From: Hungatella effluvii
GTDB lineage: Bacteria > Bacillota > Clostridia > Lachnospirales > Lachnospiraceae
Direction of reading: 5' to 3'
Assembly (NCBI RefSeq): GCF_003201875.1
Contig: NZ_QJKD01000003.1
Span: forward strand, 62,001 to 126,000
DNA: 64,000 bases
This document shows, in pieces, positions 15,330-24,038 of this stretch. Numbering within the stretch: position 1 is the stretch's first letter; every line of letters begins with the position of its first letter. The position numbers and the translations under genes were made by a program. The notes under the pieces are model-generated. The model searched no databases. It was not told the origin of the DNA and saw only the letters and a program-made list of their open reading frames with translations.

Positions 15330-16645
15330 TACCGGTTATCGTAGCTGTCATTTTTCTCATCACGAGCCCCGGATACGGACACTGTAACATTCTGGAACTC
15401 GATATCCTTCGTGTGATTGATCACCCCAAACTCCCGGCACGCCAGCGATACATTCTTAAATACTACATGCTCGATGGGCTGATCCTCAAAGCCTTCCATG
15501 TGGAACGCCCGGCTGATGCCGTCATACTCCGGTTCATTCCATGCAGTTACATTCTCAATTATAATATCACTGACCTTTGTCTTCGGAACGGAAGCTGGAA
15601 TTACTTCCAGAAGCTTTTCCCAGTGGGCCGGCAGCTCTCCCCCATAGCCCTGTGGAAGCTCGCAGCAGCTGTATGCCGGATTCCAGTTTAAGAAGAAATG
15701 GAACGGATATTTCACATTGACCATGGAAAGGCCGTCCACCCTCACGTCACGGATATAACCGTGTCTCGCCACAGAGGATTTAATGCGGAAGCCACAGTCC
15801 GTTCCGTGGTAGCGCAGATTTTTCAGTGTAATGCGGTAGACGCCGCCGGATACTTCGCTGCCGATGGTAACACCGAAACCCGCCTGAATCTCACAGTTCT
15901 GCACCGTAATATCATGGCAGGGGCGGTTCACACGGATGCCATCCGCATCTCTTCCCGACTTGATGCAGATGCTGTCGTCGTTGCAGTCGGTGATGCAGTT
16001 TTCCACCAGAACATCGTGGCAGGAATCGATATCAATTCCATCAGTGCTGGGACTTTCCGCCCCGCACGATGTGATCTTTACGCCATCCACATGAATGTGG
16101 TCACTGTAGCAGATATGAATATTCCAGAAGCCGGATCTCGTTGAGGTAATGCCTCTCAGTGTAATATTGGAGGACTCCATAATGACCACATTTCTGACGC
16201 GCATACAATCGTAATCGCAGGCCCATCGGAGCCCTTTCTTATCGTATTCACCGCGCATGCCGCTCTTTCCGTCGTCTCCCCAGTATTTACGCCACCAGTA
16301 TTCTCCCTGACCGTCTATAGTACCGTTTCCGCTGATAATTACATCTTTCTGTCCGTTGCAATTTAAAATACCTGGATACCAGTCCATCTCGACACCGGCT
16401 GCCCTGGTCGGAATCACCGGAATCTGCGATTCATCCGTAGTCCCCGTCAGAACCGCTCCGTCCTCAAAATGGAACTCCATTCCGCTCTTTAAAAATAGCG
16501 GCGCCGTCAGATACGTGCCTTTTTCCAGAACCAGGACGCCTCCCGCCTGCGACGCCTCATCAATCAGCGTCTGAAGTGCTTTTGTAACCAGATGTTCTCC
16601 GGTATTATCGATATGATATTCCGATGATTGAAATACTTTTCTCAT
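15329..16645 (-). CDS. GH28 family polygalacturonase-like glycosidase
   Basis: 438 aa right-handed beta-helix enzyme without a signal peptide. GH28 motifs are in order: SPSTDGIDIDSC (the N-T-D region), CNDDSICIKSG (catalytic Asp pair), GFGVTIGSE (in place of the common G-H-G) and FRIKSS. The family hydrolyses galacturonic acid linkages in pectin or rhamnogalacturonan; cytoplasmic members usually act exo on imported oligomers. The SPSTDG and GFG variants suggest a substrate other than plain polygalacturonan. The gene starts behind AAAGGGGAACACAC, 31 nt after the ROK gene, and ends overlapping the YmaF-like region. Confidence 0.92.
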   Translation of the reverse strand: MRKVFQSSEYHIDNTGEHLVTKALQTLIDEASQAGGVLVLEKGTYLTAPLFLKSGMEFHFEDGAVLTGTTDESQIPVIPTRAAGVEMDWYPGILNCNGQKDVIISGNGTIDGQGEYWWRKYWGDDGKSGMRGEYDKKGLRWACDYDCMRVRNVVIMESSNITLRGITSTRSGFWNIHICYSDHIHVDGVKITSCGAESPSTDGIDIDSCHDVLVENCITDCNDDSICIKSGRDADGIRVNRPCHDITVQNCEIQAGFGVTIGSEVSGGVYRITLKNLRYHGTDCGFRIKSSVARHGYIRDVRVDGLSMVNVKYPFHFFLNWNPAYSCCELPQGYGGELPAHWEKLLEVIPASVPKTKVSDIIIENVTAWNEPEYDGISRAFHMEGFEDQPIEHVVFKNVSLACREFGVINHTKDIEFQNVTVSVSGARDEKNDSYDNR

Positions 16646-16676
16646 GTGTGTTCCCCTTTCGTGTAAAGCATCATAT

Positions 16677-17846
16677 TTATTCTCCGAAAATATATCTCAT
16701 TACAATTTCAGACGCGATTCCCCTTAAAATATTCTTCTCTTTTTCTGTGGAACGGTAGAACATAACAGACGAATTCCGCTCTCTGGCATACTGCTCTACC
16801 CTGTCATAAAACTCCGGAACTGCCTCAATTAAACTTCCACCCAACACAACGGCCTCCAGTTCAACCATACGAAGATAGTTCAAAATACATTTTGCGAAAA
16901 TATTCGCCGCCTTATTGATCTGTATAACAGCCAGGGCGTCTTTTGTCCTCACTGCTCTCTGTAAATCCTGGAGTGTCAGATGATCCATATGATTTTTCAT
17001 ACTGCTGTCGATGCCCAGTCTCATCTCTTCCACACACTGAGCCAGGATTGCCGGAACCGATACGTAAGCTTCCACACAGCCATATTCTCCGCAGGTGCAT
17101 TTGCGGCCATCCATGTCAATCGTCATGTGGGCGAATCCATCCAGTATGATATTATGGTTCAGCATCAGTTTCCGGTTGATAACCAATCCTGAGCCGATTC
17201 CATTTCCGACTGTCACATAAACCACATTCTGATGTCTTTCGAAGTAATTGGGAAGATAATTTCCCATAAGTGCCGCCCTCGCGTTGCAGTCCAAGTAGAC
17301 CTTCCGGTTAAATCTGGTCTGAAGCACCTTCACAATTGGAATATTTTTCCATTCTCCGGCTAAAAAATATAACGGCCTCAGCATCTGCCCGTTCGCATAG
17401 TCGAGGGGACCGACAGCGGAGAGACCAATCTCTAAAAACAAGTCCTCCGCCAGTCCCAGCCGTTCACAGGCTTCTGAAAAATCCTGTCTGGCGATATCTG
17501 CCAGCTGCTCCGGCGTCATGCCCGGAATCAGTCTGTGCTCCTCCATTGTAAGAATATCATTGCTGAAATCCACTACCGCGCAGTAAAATGTTTCCCGCAA
17601 TATACAGATTGAAAACACATAAGCATGCCTGCTGTTCATGGACAAAAGCTCACCGGGCCTTCCTTTGCTCCCGTATTCCTCACTGCCGGACACCTCTGCG
17701 TATCCATTCTGCACCAGGGCCTCTATCACCCGGTAAAGGGTAGGCGCCTTGTAATGACTCAACTCCAACAGACTCTTTCTTGATACATGCTTCATCGCAT
17801 AAATGTACCATAAAATTTTCTCTTCCTTTGCACTAAGTTCAGTCAT
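16677..17846 (-). CDS. ROK-family transcriptional regulator (NagC/XylR type)
   Basis: 389 aa. An N-terminal winged helix (YIYAMKHVSRKSLLELSHYKAPTL) is followed by a ROK sugar-kinase-like domain. The zinc motif CTCGEYGCVEAY and the glycine-rich GNGIGSG segment are present. ROK repressors sense a sugar or sugar phosphate. Its place between the sulfatase and GH28 genes marks it as the local regulator of the right cluster, complementing the LacI protein of the left cluster. The start follows AAGAGGGACT. Confidence 0.92.
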   Translation of the reverse strand: MTELSAKEEKILWYIYAMKHVSRKSLLELSHYKAPTLYRVIEALVQNGYAEVSGSEEYGSKGRPGELLSMNSRHAYVFSICILRETFYCAVVDFSNDILTMEEHRLIPGMTPEQLADIARQDFSEACERLGLAEDLFLEIGLSAVGPLDYANGQMLRPLYFLAGEWKNIPIVKVLQTRFNRKVYLDCNARAALMGNYLPNYFERHQNVVYVTVGNGIGSGLVINRKLMLNHNIILDGFAHMTIDMDGRKCTCGEYGCVEAYVSVPAILAQCVEEMRLGIDSSMKNHMDHLTLQDLQRAVRTKDALAVIQINKAANIFAKCILNYLRMVELEAVVLGGSLIEAVPEFYDRVEQYARERNSSVMFYRSTEKEKNILRGIASEIVMRYIFGE

Positions 17847-17884
17847 AGTCCCTCTTTCCGGCGCCGCACAAATGCTCCCGCGCT

Positions 17885-19306
17885 CTATGCCTGTCGGACC
17901 GGCAGCGTTGCGTATTCCATCTGAAAAGAACCAGGTTCAAATCCGCTTGCAGTATGCTTCTTGTTCTGTCCGGCTCCTGTCACGTTCGCCTGCCGCCCAT
18001 CTGTCTCCGGTCTTGTATATTCCGAAAACCAGCTTTCCAGACGTTTATTTAATAATTCTATCAATTCAGGAGCCGCCTTGTCAATCATGTTGAGCATTTC
18101 CCCCGGATCAGTTTTAAGATTGTAGAGCTCATCCGGCCCTTCCGGATACCTGCGGATATATTTCCACTCCCTTTGGCGAACCATCCGGACTGCGCCATAT
18201 TCACTGTAGACAACCACACAGTCATTGATCTCCCGTTCTTCTCCCGTAAAAATGGCTTTCGCAAAGCTTTTTCCCGGAATGTCCTTTTCTTTATACGCCA
18301 GTCCCGCAATCTCCATGATCGTTGGGAAGAAATCGTAAGCGCTGTATAGTCCCTTTAAACGTATTCCCGGCCGGATCTTTCCCGGCATACATGCTATAAA
18401 CGGCACCTTTACCGAAGTATCGTACATGTTAAACGGGGAGGTCCCATTTCCCTTTCCCCATATTCCATGATGGCCGCAGTTAAATCCGTTGTCGCTGGAA
18501 AACAGAATCAGAGTATCACGGTCCAGATTCAGCCGCCTCAGTTCTTCTCTGATCTCACCTACCCCAAAGTCCAGAGCGGAGGTTGCCGCAAAATACCCCT
18601 TCAGCATTTCCTTCCTGTCATGATTGAACTCGGAAAAATCGATCTGCCATGGATGGTGTTTTTCCACTGGACAACTGGTAAATGCGCAGTCACGGTACAA
18701 ATCCAGATACTTCTGCGGATGATTATGAATCCAGGGCGTGTGGGGTGCAGTAAAATTAACGCTCAAATAAAACGGTTCGTCTTTCCCCTCCCGCTCCCGC
18801 AGGAACCGGACTGCATCCTGGGTAATCAGTTCGGTAACATACCCCGGTTCACGGACCCTTTTCCCCTCCCGTATCATGGGGGCATCATAATAGCTACCGC
18901 CTCCTGACTGATGTACATACCAGTGTGAGAACCCCTTCTGCCTTTTTTCACTGTCTCCCATATGCCATTTTCCGCTTACCCCGCAGACATATCCGGCTTC
19001 ACTCAGATAATCTGTATACCCTTTAAACTCTTCCAGATATTCAATAGGCTTCTCTCCCTCATTTTCCATGTTTCCCTGTAAGATCCAGTCCAGAATACCA
19101 TGCATAGACGGCATCCTTCCTGTCAGAAGGGTTGCTCTGGCCGGCGAGCACACCGGCGAGGAACAGAAGAAGTTTTCCGCAGTACAGCCATTTCGTGCCA
19201 TTTTATCCAGATTCGGCGTAACTGCGTCCCTGTTGCCCGCACTTCCCAGTGTCCAGAACCCCATATCATCGGCTAAAATAAATACTATATTAGGTCTGCG
19301 CATCAC
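17885..19306 (-). CDS. Type I sulfatase, Cys-type
   Basis: 473 aa with no signal peptide, so a cytoplasmic enzyme. The formylglycine site is C53-S-P-A-R57 followed by ATLLTG, the Cys-type consensus. Metal-site residues include D13-D14 (LADDMG) and SSDNGFNCGHHGIWGKGNGT. It hydrolyses sulfate esters, most likely on a sugar, given the neighbours. The fused sulfatase in the left cluster is Ser-type, so the two differ in maturation chemistry context, although anaerobic activases can handle both. Its start overlaps the end of the AGE gene by 17 nt, which implies translational coupling. No activase gene (anSME) is visible in the window. Confidence 0.94.
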   Translation of the reverse strand: MMRRPNIVFILADDMGFWTLGSAGNRDAVTPNLDKMARNGCTAENFFCSSPVCSPARATLLTGRMPSMHGILDWILQGNMENEGEKPIEYLEEFKGYTDYLSEAGYVCGVSGKWHMGDSEKRQKGFSHWYVHQSGGGSYYDAPMIREGKRVREPGYVTELITQDAVRFLREREGKDEPFYLSVNFTAPHTPWIHNHPQKYLDLYRDCAFTSCPVEKHHPWQIDFSEFNHDRKEMLKGYFAATSALDFGVGEIREELRRLNLDRDTLILFSSDNGFNCGHHGIWGKGNGTSPFNMYDTSVKVPFIACMPGKIRPGIRLKGLYSAYDFFPTIMEIAGLAYKEKDIPGKSFAKAIFTGEEREINDCVVVYSEYGAVRMVRQREWKYIRRYPEGPDELYNLKTDPGEMLNMIDKAAPELIELLNKRLESWFSEYTRPETDGRQANVTGAGQNKKHTASGFEPGSFQMEYATLPVRQA

Positions 19307-20531
19307 AATCTCCCGTTTCCACTACATATTTTTTCAGTATACAGCTACACTGGTACAACGCTCTTGGTATATGAAATGCTGCCTTTTGAATTCCACCCTT
19401 GAGCTTCATTCGCGGCGATCCATCCCGGTTTAATACCGCATACCACTCCCCATAATCCGGATCAAAGAAGTGCTCCCTGCACCAGAGAAAGAGGGTTTTA
19501 AATTCTTCCCATGCTGCGCTGTCACCGGTTCTGTCAGCAGACGTCAGCAATGCACACAGCGCCTCTGCCTGTGTCCACCAGACCTTTTCATCCCATTTCA
19601 GATGACGAGCCGCATTCCAGTCTTTATACTGTTCGTCGGTTCCATTATCGCTTAGCATGTGAAGAATCCCACCGAATTTTTCGTCATGGCTTCTCTGGTA
19701 CGTAACTGAAATCGTATGAAGCGCACGCTCCGCATATTCCGGCCGTCCGACTCGTTCAGCCTGCTCCAGAACAAACCACATGGACTCAAAAATATGTCCC
19801 GGATTAATCCGATGTCCTTCCTCGCTGTCGATATATCCGCCCTGAAGTGTCCTCGTCTCATGAATGATCCCATCATCTCCATGTCCCAGCACGCCGAAAA
19901 TTCTGTCCATACAGAAACGAATCAACTCATCCGCCTTATCTCCATCTAAATATCCCCATGCACAAGCCACAGAATTCAGACAGATCATATATCTCCCATG
20001 ACTGACTGCTCCCGCCTTGTATTCCTGAGGAAATGTTTCACGGCAGTCCTCATTTCGTATATTTTGATCCAGCCTATCAAATGTCTCTCTGATTACGTTC
20101 TCATCCTCCATCGATTCTGAGGCCGCGGCGTATGCGCTGAGTGCCATTAAAACGAACATATCTGTAAACAGGGATATGACTCCCTGCTGAACGTTCCCAT
20201 TCTCATCAAGCAGATAATACCATCTCCCGTTTCCTGCGTATGCATGGGAGATCAGATAATCTCTTCCTGTCTTTGCCAGATTGAGCCAGGCCGGATCTTT
20301 GTCCACATTACTGTATATTGTTGCAAACATCCAGACCTGTCTGGCCTGAAGCCAGATATTTTTCTCTTTTCCGGTACAGTTTCCCTCACGGTCGAAGGAA
20401 GTTATATACCCTCCATGTTCCAGATCCGCAGTCCTCTCCTTCCAAAAGCTCAAAATGTCGTTAAGAAGACAATTTCTTACAATCTCATACCAGACTGTTG
20501 CCTCTTCCGCTAAAACCCCTGTTTTCTGCAA
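19290..20531 (-). CDS. AGE-family sugar epimerase/isomerase
   Basis: 413 aa (alpha/alpha)6 barrel protein of the N-acylglucosamine 2-epimerase superfamily (NIWLQARQVWMFATIYSN, NPGHIFESMWFVLEQAERVGRPEY, WDEKVWWTQAEALCALL). Members interconvert aldose C2 epimers, epimerise cellobiose or mannobiose, or isomerise mannose and fructose. The exact reaction cannot be read here. The likely start is a TTG at 20531 preceded by AAGGGGG at a 7-nt spacing; no ATG is better placed. It lies between the permeases and the sulfatase, so it probably reshapes a released monosaccharide or disaccharide. Confidence 0.88.
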   Translation of the reverse strand: MQKTGVLAEEATVWYEIVRNCLLNDILSFWKERTADLEHGGYITSFDREGNCTGKEKNIWLQARQVWMFATIYSNVDKDPAWLNLAKTGRDYLISHAYAGNGRWYYLLDENGNVQQGVISLFTDMFVLMALSAYAAASESMEDENVIRETFDRLDQNIRNEDCRETFPQEYKAGAVSHGRYMICLNSVACAWGYLDGDKADELIRFCMDRIFGVLGHGDDGIIHETRTLQGGYIDSEEGHRINPGHIFESMWFVLEQAERVGRPEYAERALHTISVTYQRSHDEKFGGILHMLSDNGTDEQYKDWNAARHLKWDEKVWWTQAEALCALLTSADRTGDSAAWEEFKTLFLWCREHFFDPDYGEWYAVLNRDGSPRMKLKGGIQKAAFHIPRALYQCSCILKKYVVETGDCDAQT

Positions 20532-20583
20532 TCCTGTTCCCCCTTCCCGGCTAATGCATTCTGCTCTTGTCCCTTTACTGCTC

Positions 20584-21450
20584 TTATCCTTTTACTGCTC
20601 CCATCGTCATCCCCTGCACAAAATCCTTCTGCAGAAGCCATACAATGACAAAGACTGGTATGATAATTACAACACCAGTAGCAGCCATCGGCCCCCATTC
20701 CAGTCCACGGTCCGTAATAAAACCGGATATAATAACCGGCAGCGTCTTCGCATTTCTGACGCTCAGGATTACAGCGAATAAAAATTCATTCCAGGTACTG
20801 ACAAATGTAAGAATTGCGGAGGCCACAAGCCCCGGTTTCACGATCGGAAGCACAAGATAGAAAAATCGCTGCGCCATGCTGCATCCATCAATTTTCCCGG
20901 ATTCTTCGATACTTTCCGGCACCTCCTGAAAGAATCCCATCATCAGCCAGATTACCATGGGAAAATTAAAGCTGGTATTTAATATAATCATGGCCGTCTT
21001 TGTATCAATCAGATGCAGGCTGCGCATAACCAGATAGATCGGTATCGCCGTGGCCACCGCCGGATACATCTTCTGTAAAAGAAACCAGCCGGCAAAGATA
21101 CTCCGCGTCCTTTTTCCCAGTTTTCCTTTTGTCAGCGCATAGGCAGCCAGACTTCCGAAGGATGCAGCCAAAAATGTCGATACTGCTGTGATAACAGCCG
21201 AATTGTACAGTCCCTTTCCCACGCCGTCATTTACAAAGATCTTTATAAAATTTTCTGTCGTTATCCGCGTCGGTATGATAACCGGAGGGCTTGCGAGATA
21301 ATCCGCCTCCACTTTTATGGCATTTGTAGCAAGCCAATACAGAGGCAGAATCACAGATACTGCAAACAGGGTAATAAAAATCCATTTCGTTGGCTTTCCT
21401 AGAAAGTCTGTGATCGTGCTGCTGATTCTGTCATTTTCTTTCCGTCTCAT
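20584..21450 (-). CDS. Carbohydrate ABC transporter permease (MalG-like)
   Basis: 288 aa with six transmembrane helices and the EAA loop VPESIEESGKIDGCSMAQRFF. CUT1-family partner of the permease immediately upstream (11-nt gap). The start follows AAAGGAGGAAATC. No ATPase gene is present, so a shared MsmX-like ATPase is needed. It forms the import system of the right cluster. Confidence 0.93.
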   Translation of the reverse strand: MRRKENDRISSTITDFLGKPTKWIFITLFAVSVILPLYWLATNAIKVEADYLASPPVIIPTRITTENFIKIFVNDGVGKGLYNSAVITAVSTFLAASFGSLAAYALTKGKLGKRTRSIFAGWFLLQKMYPAVATAIPIYLVMRSLHLIDTKTAMIILNTSFNFPMVIWLMMGFFQEVPESIEESGKIDGCSMAQRFFYLVLPIVKPGLVASAILTFVSTWNEFLFAVILSVRNAKTLPVIISGFITDRGLEWGPMAATGVVIIIPVFVIVWLLQKDFVQGMTMGAVKG

Positions 21451-21461
21451 GATTTCCTCCT

Positions 21462-22361
21462 TTACTCATCCCGAACCCTGGATCTTAAAAATACAAATAC
21501 CGATGAAAGAACTGCCATGGCTGCGATGAAGACAAGGGCCAGCGCCGCCGCATATCCCGCATCGAAATAGCGCAGTCCCTGGGCGTAGATATAGCTTGGA
21601 AGCATCTCAGTCGCCATTCCCGGGCCTCCCCCCGTCATAACAAAGACAATATCAAAAACCTTGAAGGCATCTATGACACGCAGCATCAGCACCAGTGTCA
21701 GGACCCGGTAAAGCTGGGGCAGGATTACATAACGGAAACATTTCCACTTCGTGGCCCCGTCCACGAGAGCGGCTTCTATAGTATCGCCGGGAATCGATTT
21801 GATTCCCGAAATCAGAAGCAGGGCAAACCACGGAGTCATTCTCCAGACATCCACCATGATCACGGAAAATATAGCCAGCTTCGGATTACCGAGCCAGTCA
21901 ACTGCGGGCATGCCTATACACGTCAGCAGATAATTAATAATACCTGTATTTTTGTCCAGCATCATTCTCCACATGGTTCCGGCCGCCACTGGGGCCATAA
22001 TCATCGGAATCAGCATAATCGACCGCATGATACGTGCACCCGTTCCATCCCCGGACAGCATCATCGCCAGCATCATGCCAAGTACCAGCTCCACAGGAAC
22101 TGACGCGAAGGCAAAAAGGGCTGTATTCTGAACACTGCGGATAAAAACCGGATCATCAAGCATACGCAGGTAGTTCTCCAGCCCTACAAACTGCGGTATG
22201 AATCCGGGAACATTAATTCTTACTTTTTCAAAGCTCAGCACAAACGAATTACAGAGAGGAATAATCACTGCAACCAGCACAATGATTAGCGCCGGCATTA
22301 AAAACAGCCATGTTGTCAGCTGGTCCTCCGATATCCTCTTCTTTTTCTCTTCTTTTCTCAT
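21462..22361 (-). CDS. Carbohydrate ABC transporter permease (MalF/UgpA-like)
   Basis: 299 aa from the ATG at 22361 (MRKEEKKKRI), which has GGAGGAACCT just before it; the open frame extends 14 codons further but without a ribosome site. Six transmembrane helices and the EAA loop DTIEAALVDGATKWKCFRYVILP are present. It is the first permease after the binding protein in the right cluster. Confidence 0.93.
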   Translation of the reverse strand: MRKEEKKKRISEDQLTTWLFLMPALIIVLVAVIIPLCNSFVLSFEKVRINVPGFIPQFVGLENYLRMLDDPVFIRSVQNTALFAFASVPVELVLGMMLAMMLSGDGTGARIMRSIMLIPMIMAPVAAGTMWRMMLDKNTGIINYLLTCIGMPAVDWLGNPKLAIFSVIMVDVWRMTPWFALLLISGIKSIPGDTIEAALVDGATKWKCFRYVILPQLYRVLTLVLMLRVIDAFKVFDIVFVMTGGGPGMATEMLPSYIYAQGLRYFDAGYAAALALVFIAAMAVLSSVFVFLRSRVRDE

Positions 22362-22424
22362 AGGTTCCTCCGATCGTAAAGCAAAAAGGGGAGGCACCGG
22401 CAACCGCTGCGCTCCCCCACGCCC

Positions 22425-23738
22425 TTATTTCAAAGCTTCTTCTATCGCGATCGCATTGTCATTTTTGCTGTCGGCAGGCGGTGGATTATTCTTAATTGCA
22501 CGGTTCAGTTCGGAATCGAAAAATTCCATTGCCTGATCCAGTGTCATCTGCTTGGACATATAAGAGCTGACTGCATTTGCCATAATAGAATCCAGTTCCG
22601 CCGATACAGGGATCCGCCACTTGGGAAGGCTCGTCTTTAGCCCCTCTCCCAATGGGCCCATCTTGGAATTCTTCACTTCATCCTTTTCCCAGAAACTTGT
22701 GTAGGAAGGTAAAATGCCGAATTCATCGAAAAACTTCTCCTGCTTTTCCAGACTGGAGTATTCCCTGATCCACTGGAATGCCGCATCTTTATTCTTTGAA
22801 TACTTGGAAACAGCCACACACCAGATACTCATTTGGTTGATTCCTGTTTTTTCCTGAGGGAACGGTGCGATAGCCCAGTTATCCACAATCTTGGATTTTT
22901 CCGGATCATCCGCCGCCTGTACGATTCCCAGAGTCGGCCATGCCTCACAGAATGCTGCTTTTCCCTGAAGGAAGGCATTGATGGATTCCTCCAGTCCCCA
23001 TGACAAACCAGCCGGATCGGAATACTTCGTAACTTCTCCCAACTGCTCCATGGCACTGCGTCCGACTTCACCGTTTACCACAACATTCCAGTCTTTGTCC
23101 GCAACGTCTGCTCCCATAGCCCATGAACGTACAAGGTAGAGAACTGCATACTGCTCTTTCTTTCCCGGTATGGAGATCCCGTACATTCCATTGTCCGGAT
23201 CATTGAATTTCTCCGCCATCTGCATATACTCTTCGTATGTCTTTGGCGGTGTATCAATCAGATCCGTGCGGTATGCCATCATGTTTGGTGTCGGTGCCTT
23301 CGGAAATCCGTACAGCACATCGTTCCATTTGCAGGCATCGTAGACACTGGGTATAAACTTATCTACTTCCATGCCGCTCTCCTTTACCCGGTCATCTAAA
23401 GGCTCCAGATGAGGAGCAAATTCTCCCAGCCATGATAAATTGACCGCAACGACATCGTAGCTTCCCGCCTGACTGGCAAAATCCAGCATGGCAGTCTCAT
23501 GGAATGAGGCAAACGGAACATCATTAACTTCTACGTCGAACCCTGTTTTTTCTTTGAACTCATCTGTCATGGATCGTGCTGAGTCCGCGTAAACACCCGA
23601 CATGAACAATACATTGAGTTTACCTGATTTTGCAGTTTCACTTGTAGTACCACTCTCTTTTGGAACGTCCTTCTGCTGTCCGCATGCTGTAAGACAAAGT
23701 ATTAATATCATCGAAATCATAAAAATACTTTTTTTCAT
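22425..23738 (-). CDS. Extracellular sugar-binding lipoprotein of an ABC importer
   Basis: 437 aa. The short signal peptide ends in LTAC, so lipid anchoring at that Cys is expected. The family 1 binding fold is recognisable (LNVLFMSGVYADSARSMTDEFKEKTGF; YDVVAVNLSWLGEFAPHLEPLDD). It is the first gene of the right sugar cluster, about 30 nt after a minus-strand promoter. It would bind the oligosaccharide later processed by GH28, the sulfatase and the AGE enzyme. Its sequence is clearly different from the left-cluster binding protein, so the two importers probably take different fragments. Confidence 0.93.
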   Translation of the reverse strand: MKKSIFMISMILILCLTACGQQKDVPKESGTTSETAKSGKLNVLFMSGVYADSARSMTDEFKEKTGFDVEVNDVPFASFHETAMLDFASQAGSYDVVAVNLSWLGEFAPHLEPLDDRVKESGMEVDKFIPSVYDACKWNDVLYGFPKAPTPNMMAYRTDLIDTPPKTYEEYMQMAEKFNDPDNGMYGISIPGKKEQYAVLYLVRSWAMGADVADKDWNVVVNGEVGRSAMEQLGEVTKYSDPAGLSWGLEESINAFLQGKAAFCEAWPTLGIVQAADDPEKSKIVDNWAIAPFPQEKTGINQMSIWCVAVSKYSKNKDAAFQWIREYSSLEKQEKFFDEFGILPSYTSFWEKDEVKNSKMGPLGEGLKTSLPKWRIPVSAELDSIMANAVSSYMSKQMTLDQAMEFFDSELNRAIKNNPPPADSKNDNAIAIEEALK

Positions 23739-23775
23739 TTTGCTTCCTCCTCTTAATTATTATTTTTATAATAAT

Positions 23776-23804
23776 AAAATACTATATTTTGTGTAATATG
23801 TCAA
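23776..23804 (-). promoter_or_regulatory. Promoter of the right sugar cluster
   Basis: Minus-strand TTGACA (23804-23799) and TATTTT (23781-23776) are 17 bp apart. They lie in a very A/T-rich stretch about 40 nt before the binding-protein start. The rest of the 300-bp gap up to 24038 holds only the terminator of the VanW gene. Confidence 0.65.
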
Positions 23805-23939
23805 TATATATTAATTTAATATTTTATTTTTATTTATTTTGCATATTGTTTTTTATTATTATAATAATTATTACGCAATGTATTTGTATGATTAACAAAA
23901 TCTTGCAACTAAATCAAGATGACTTTCAGCAAAGAAAAA

Positions 23940-23998
23940 AAATACCATTTGGAATAAGATCAGTCTCTAAAAGGCTTTTCTTATACCAAATGGCATTT
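23940..23998 (-). terminator. Terminator of the VanW-family gene
   Basis: The arms 23940-23958 and 23980-23998 pair over about 19 bp with two mismatches (core CCATTTGG/CCAAATGG). The minus-strand hairpin is followed by a run of T residues. Confidence 0.85.
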
Positions 23999-24038
23999 AA
24001 TAGTTCTATTTTATTATTTATTTTCAATATATCTTAAT

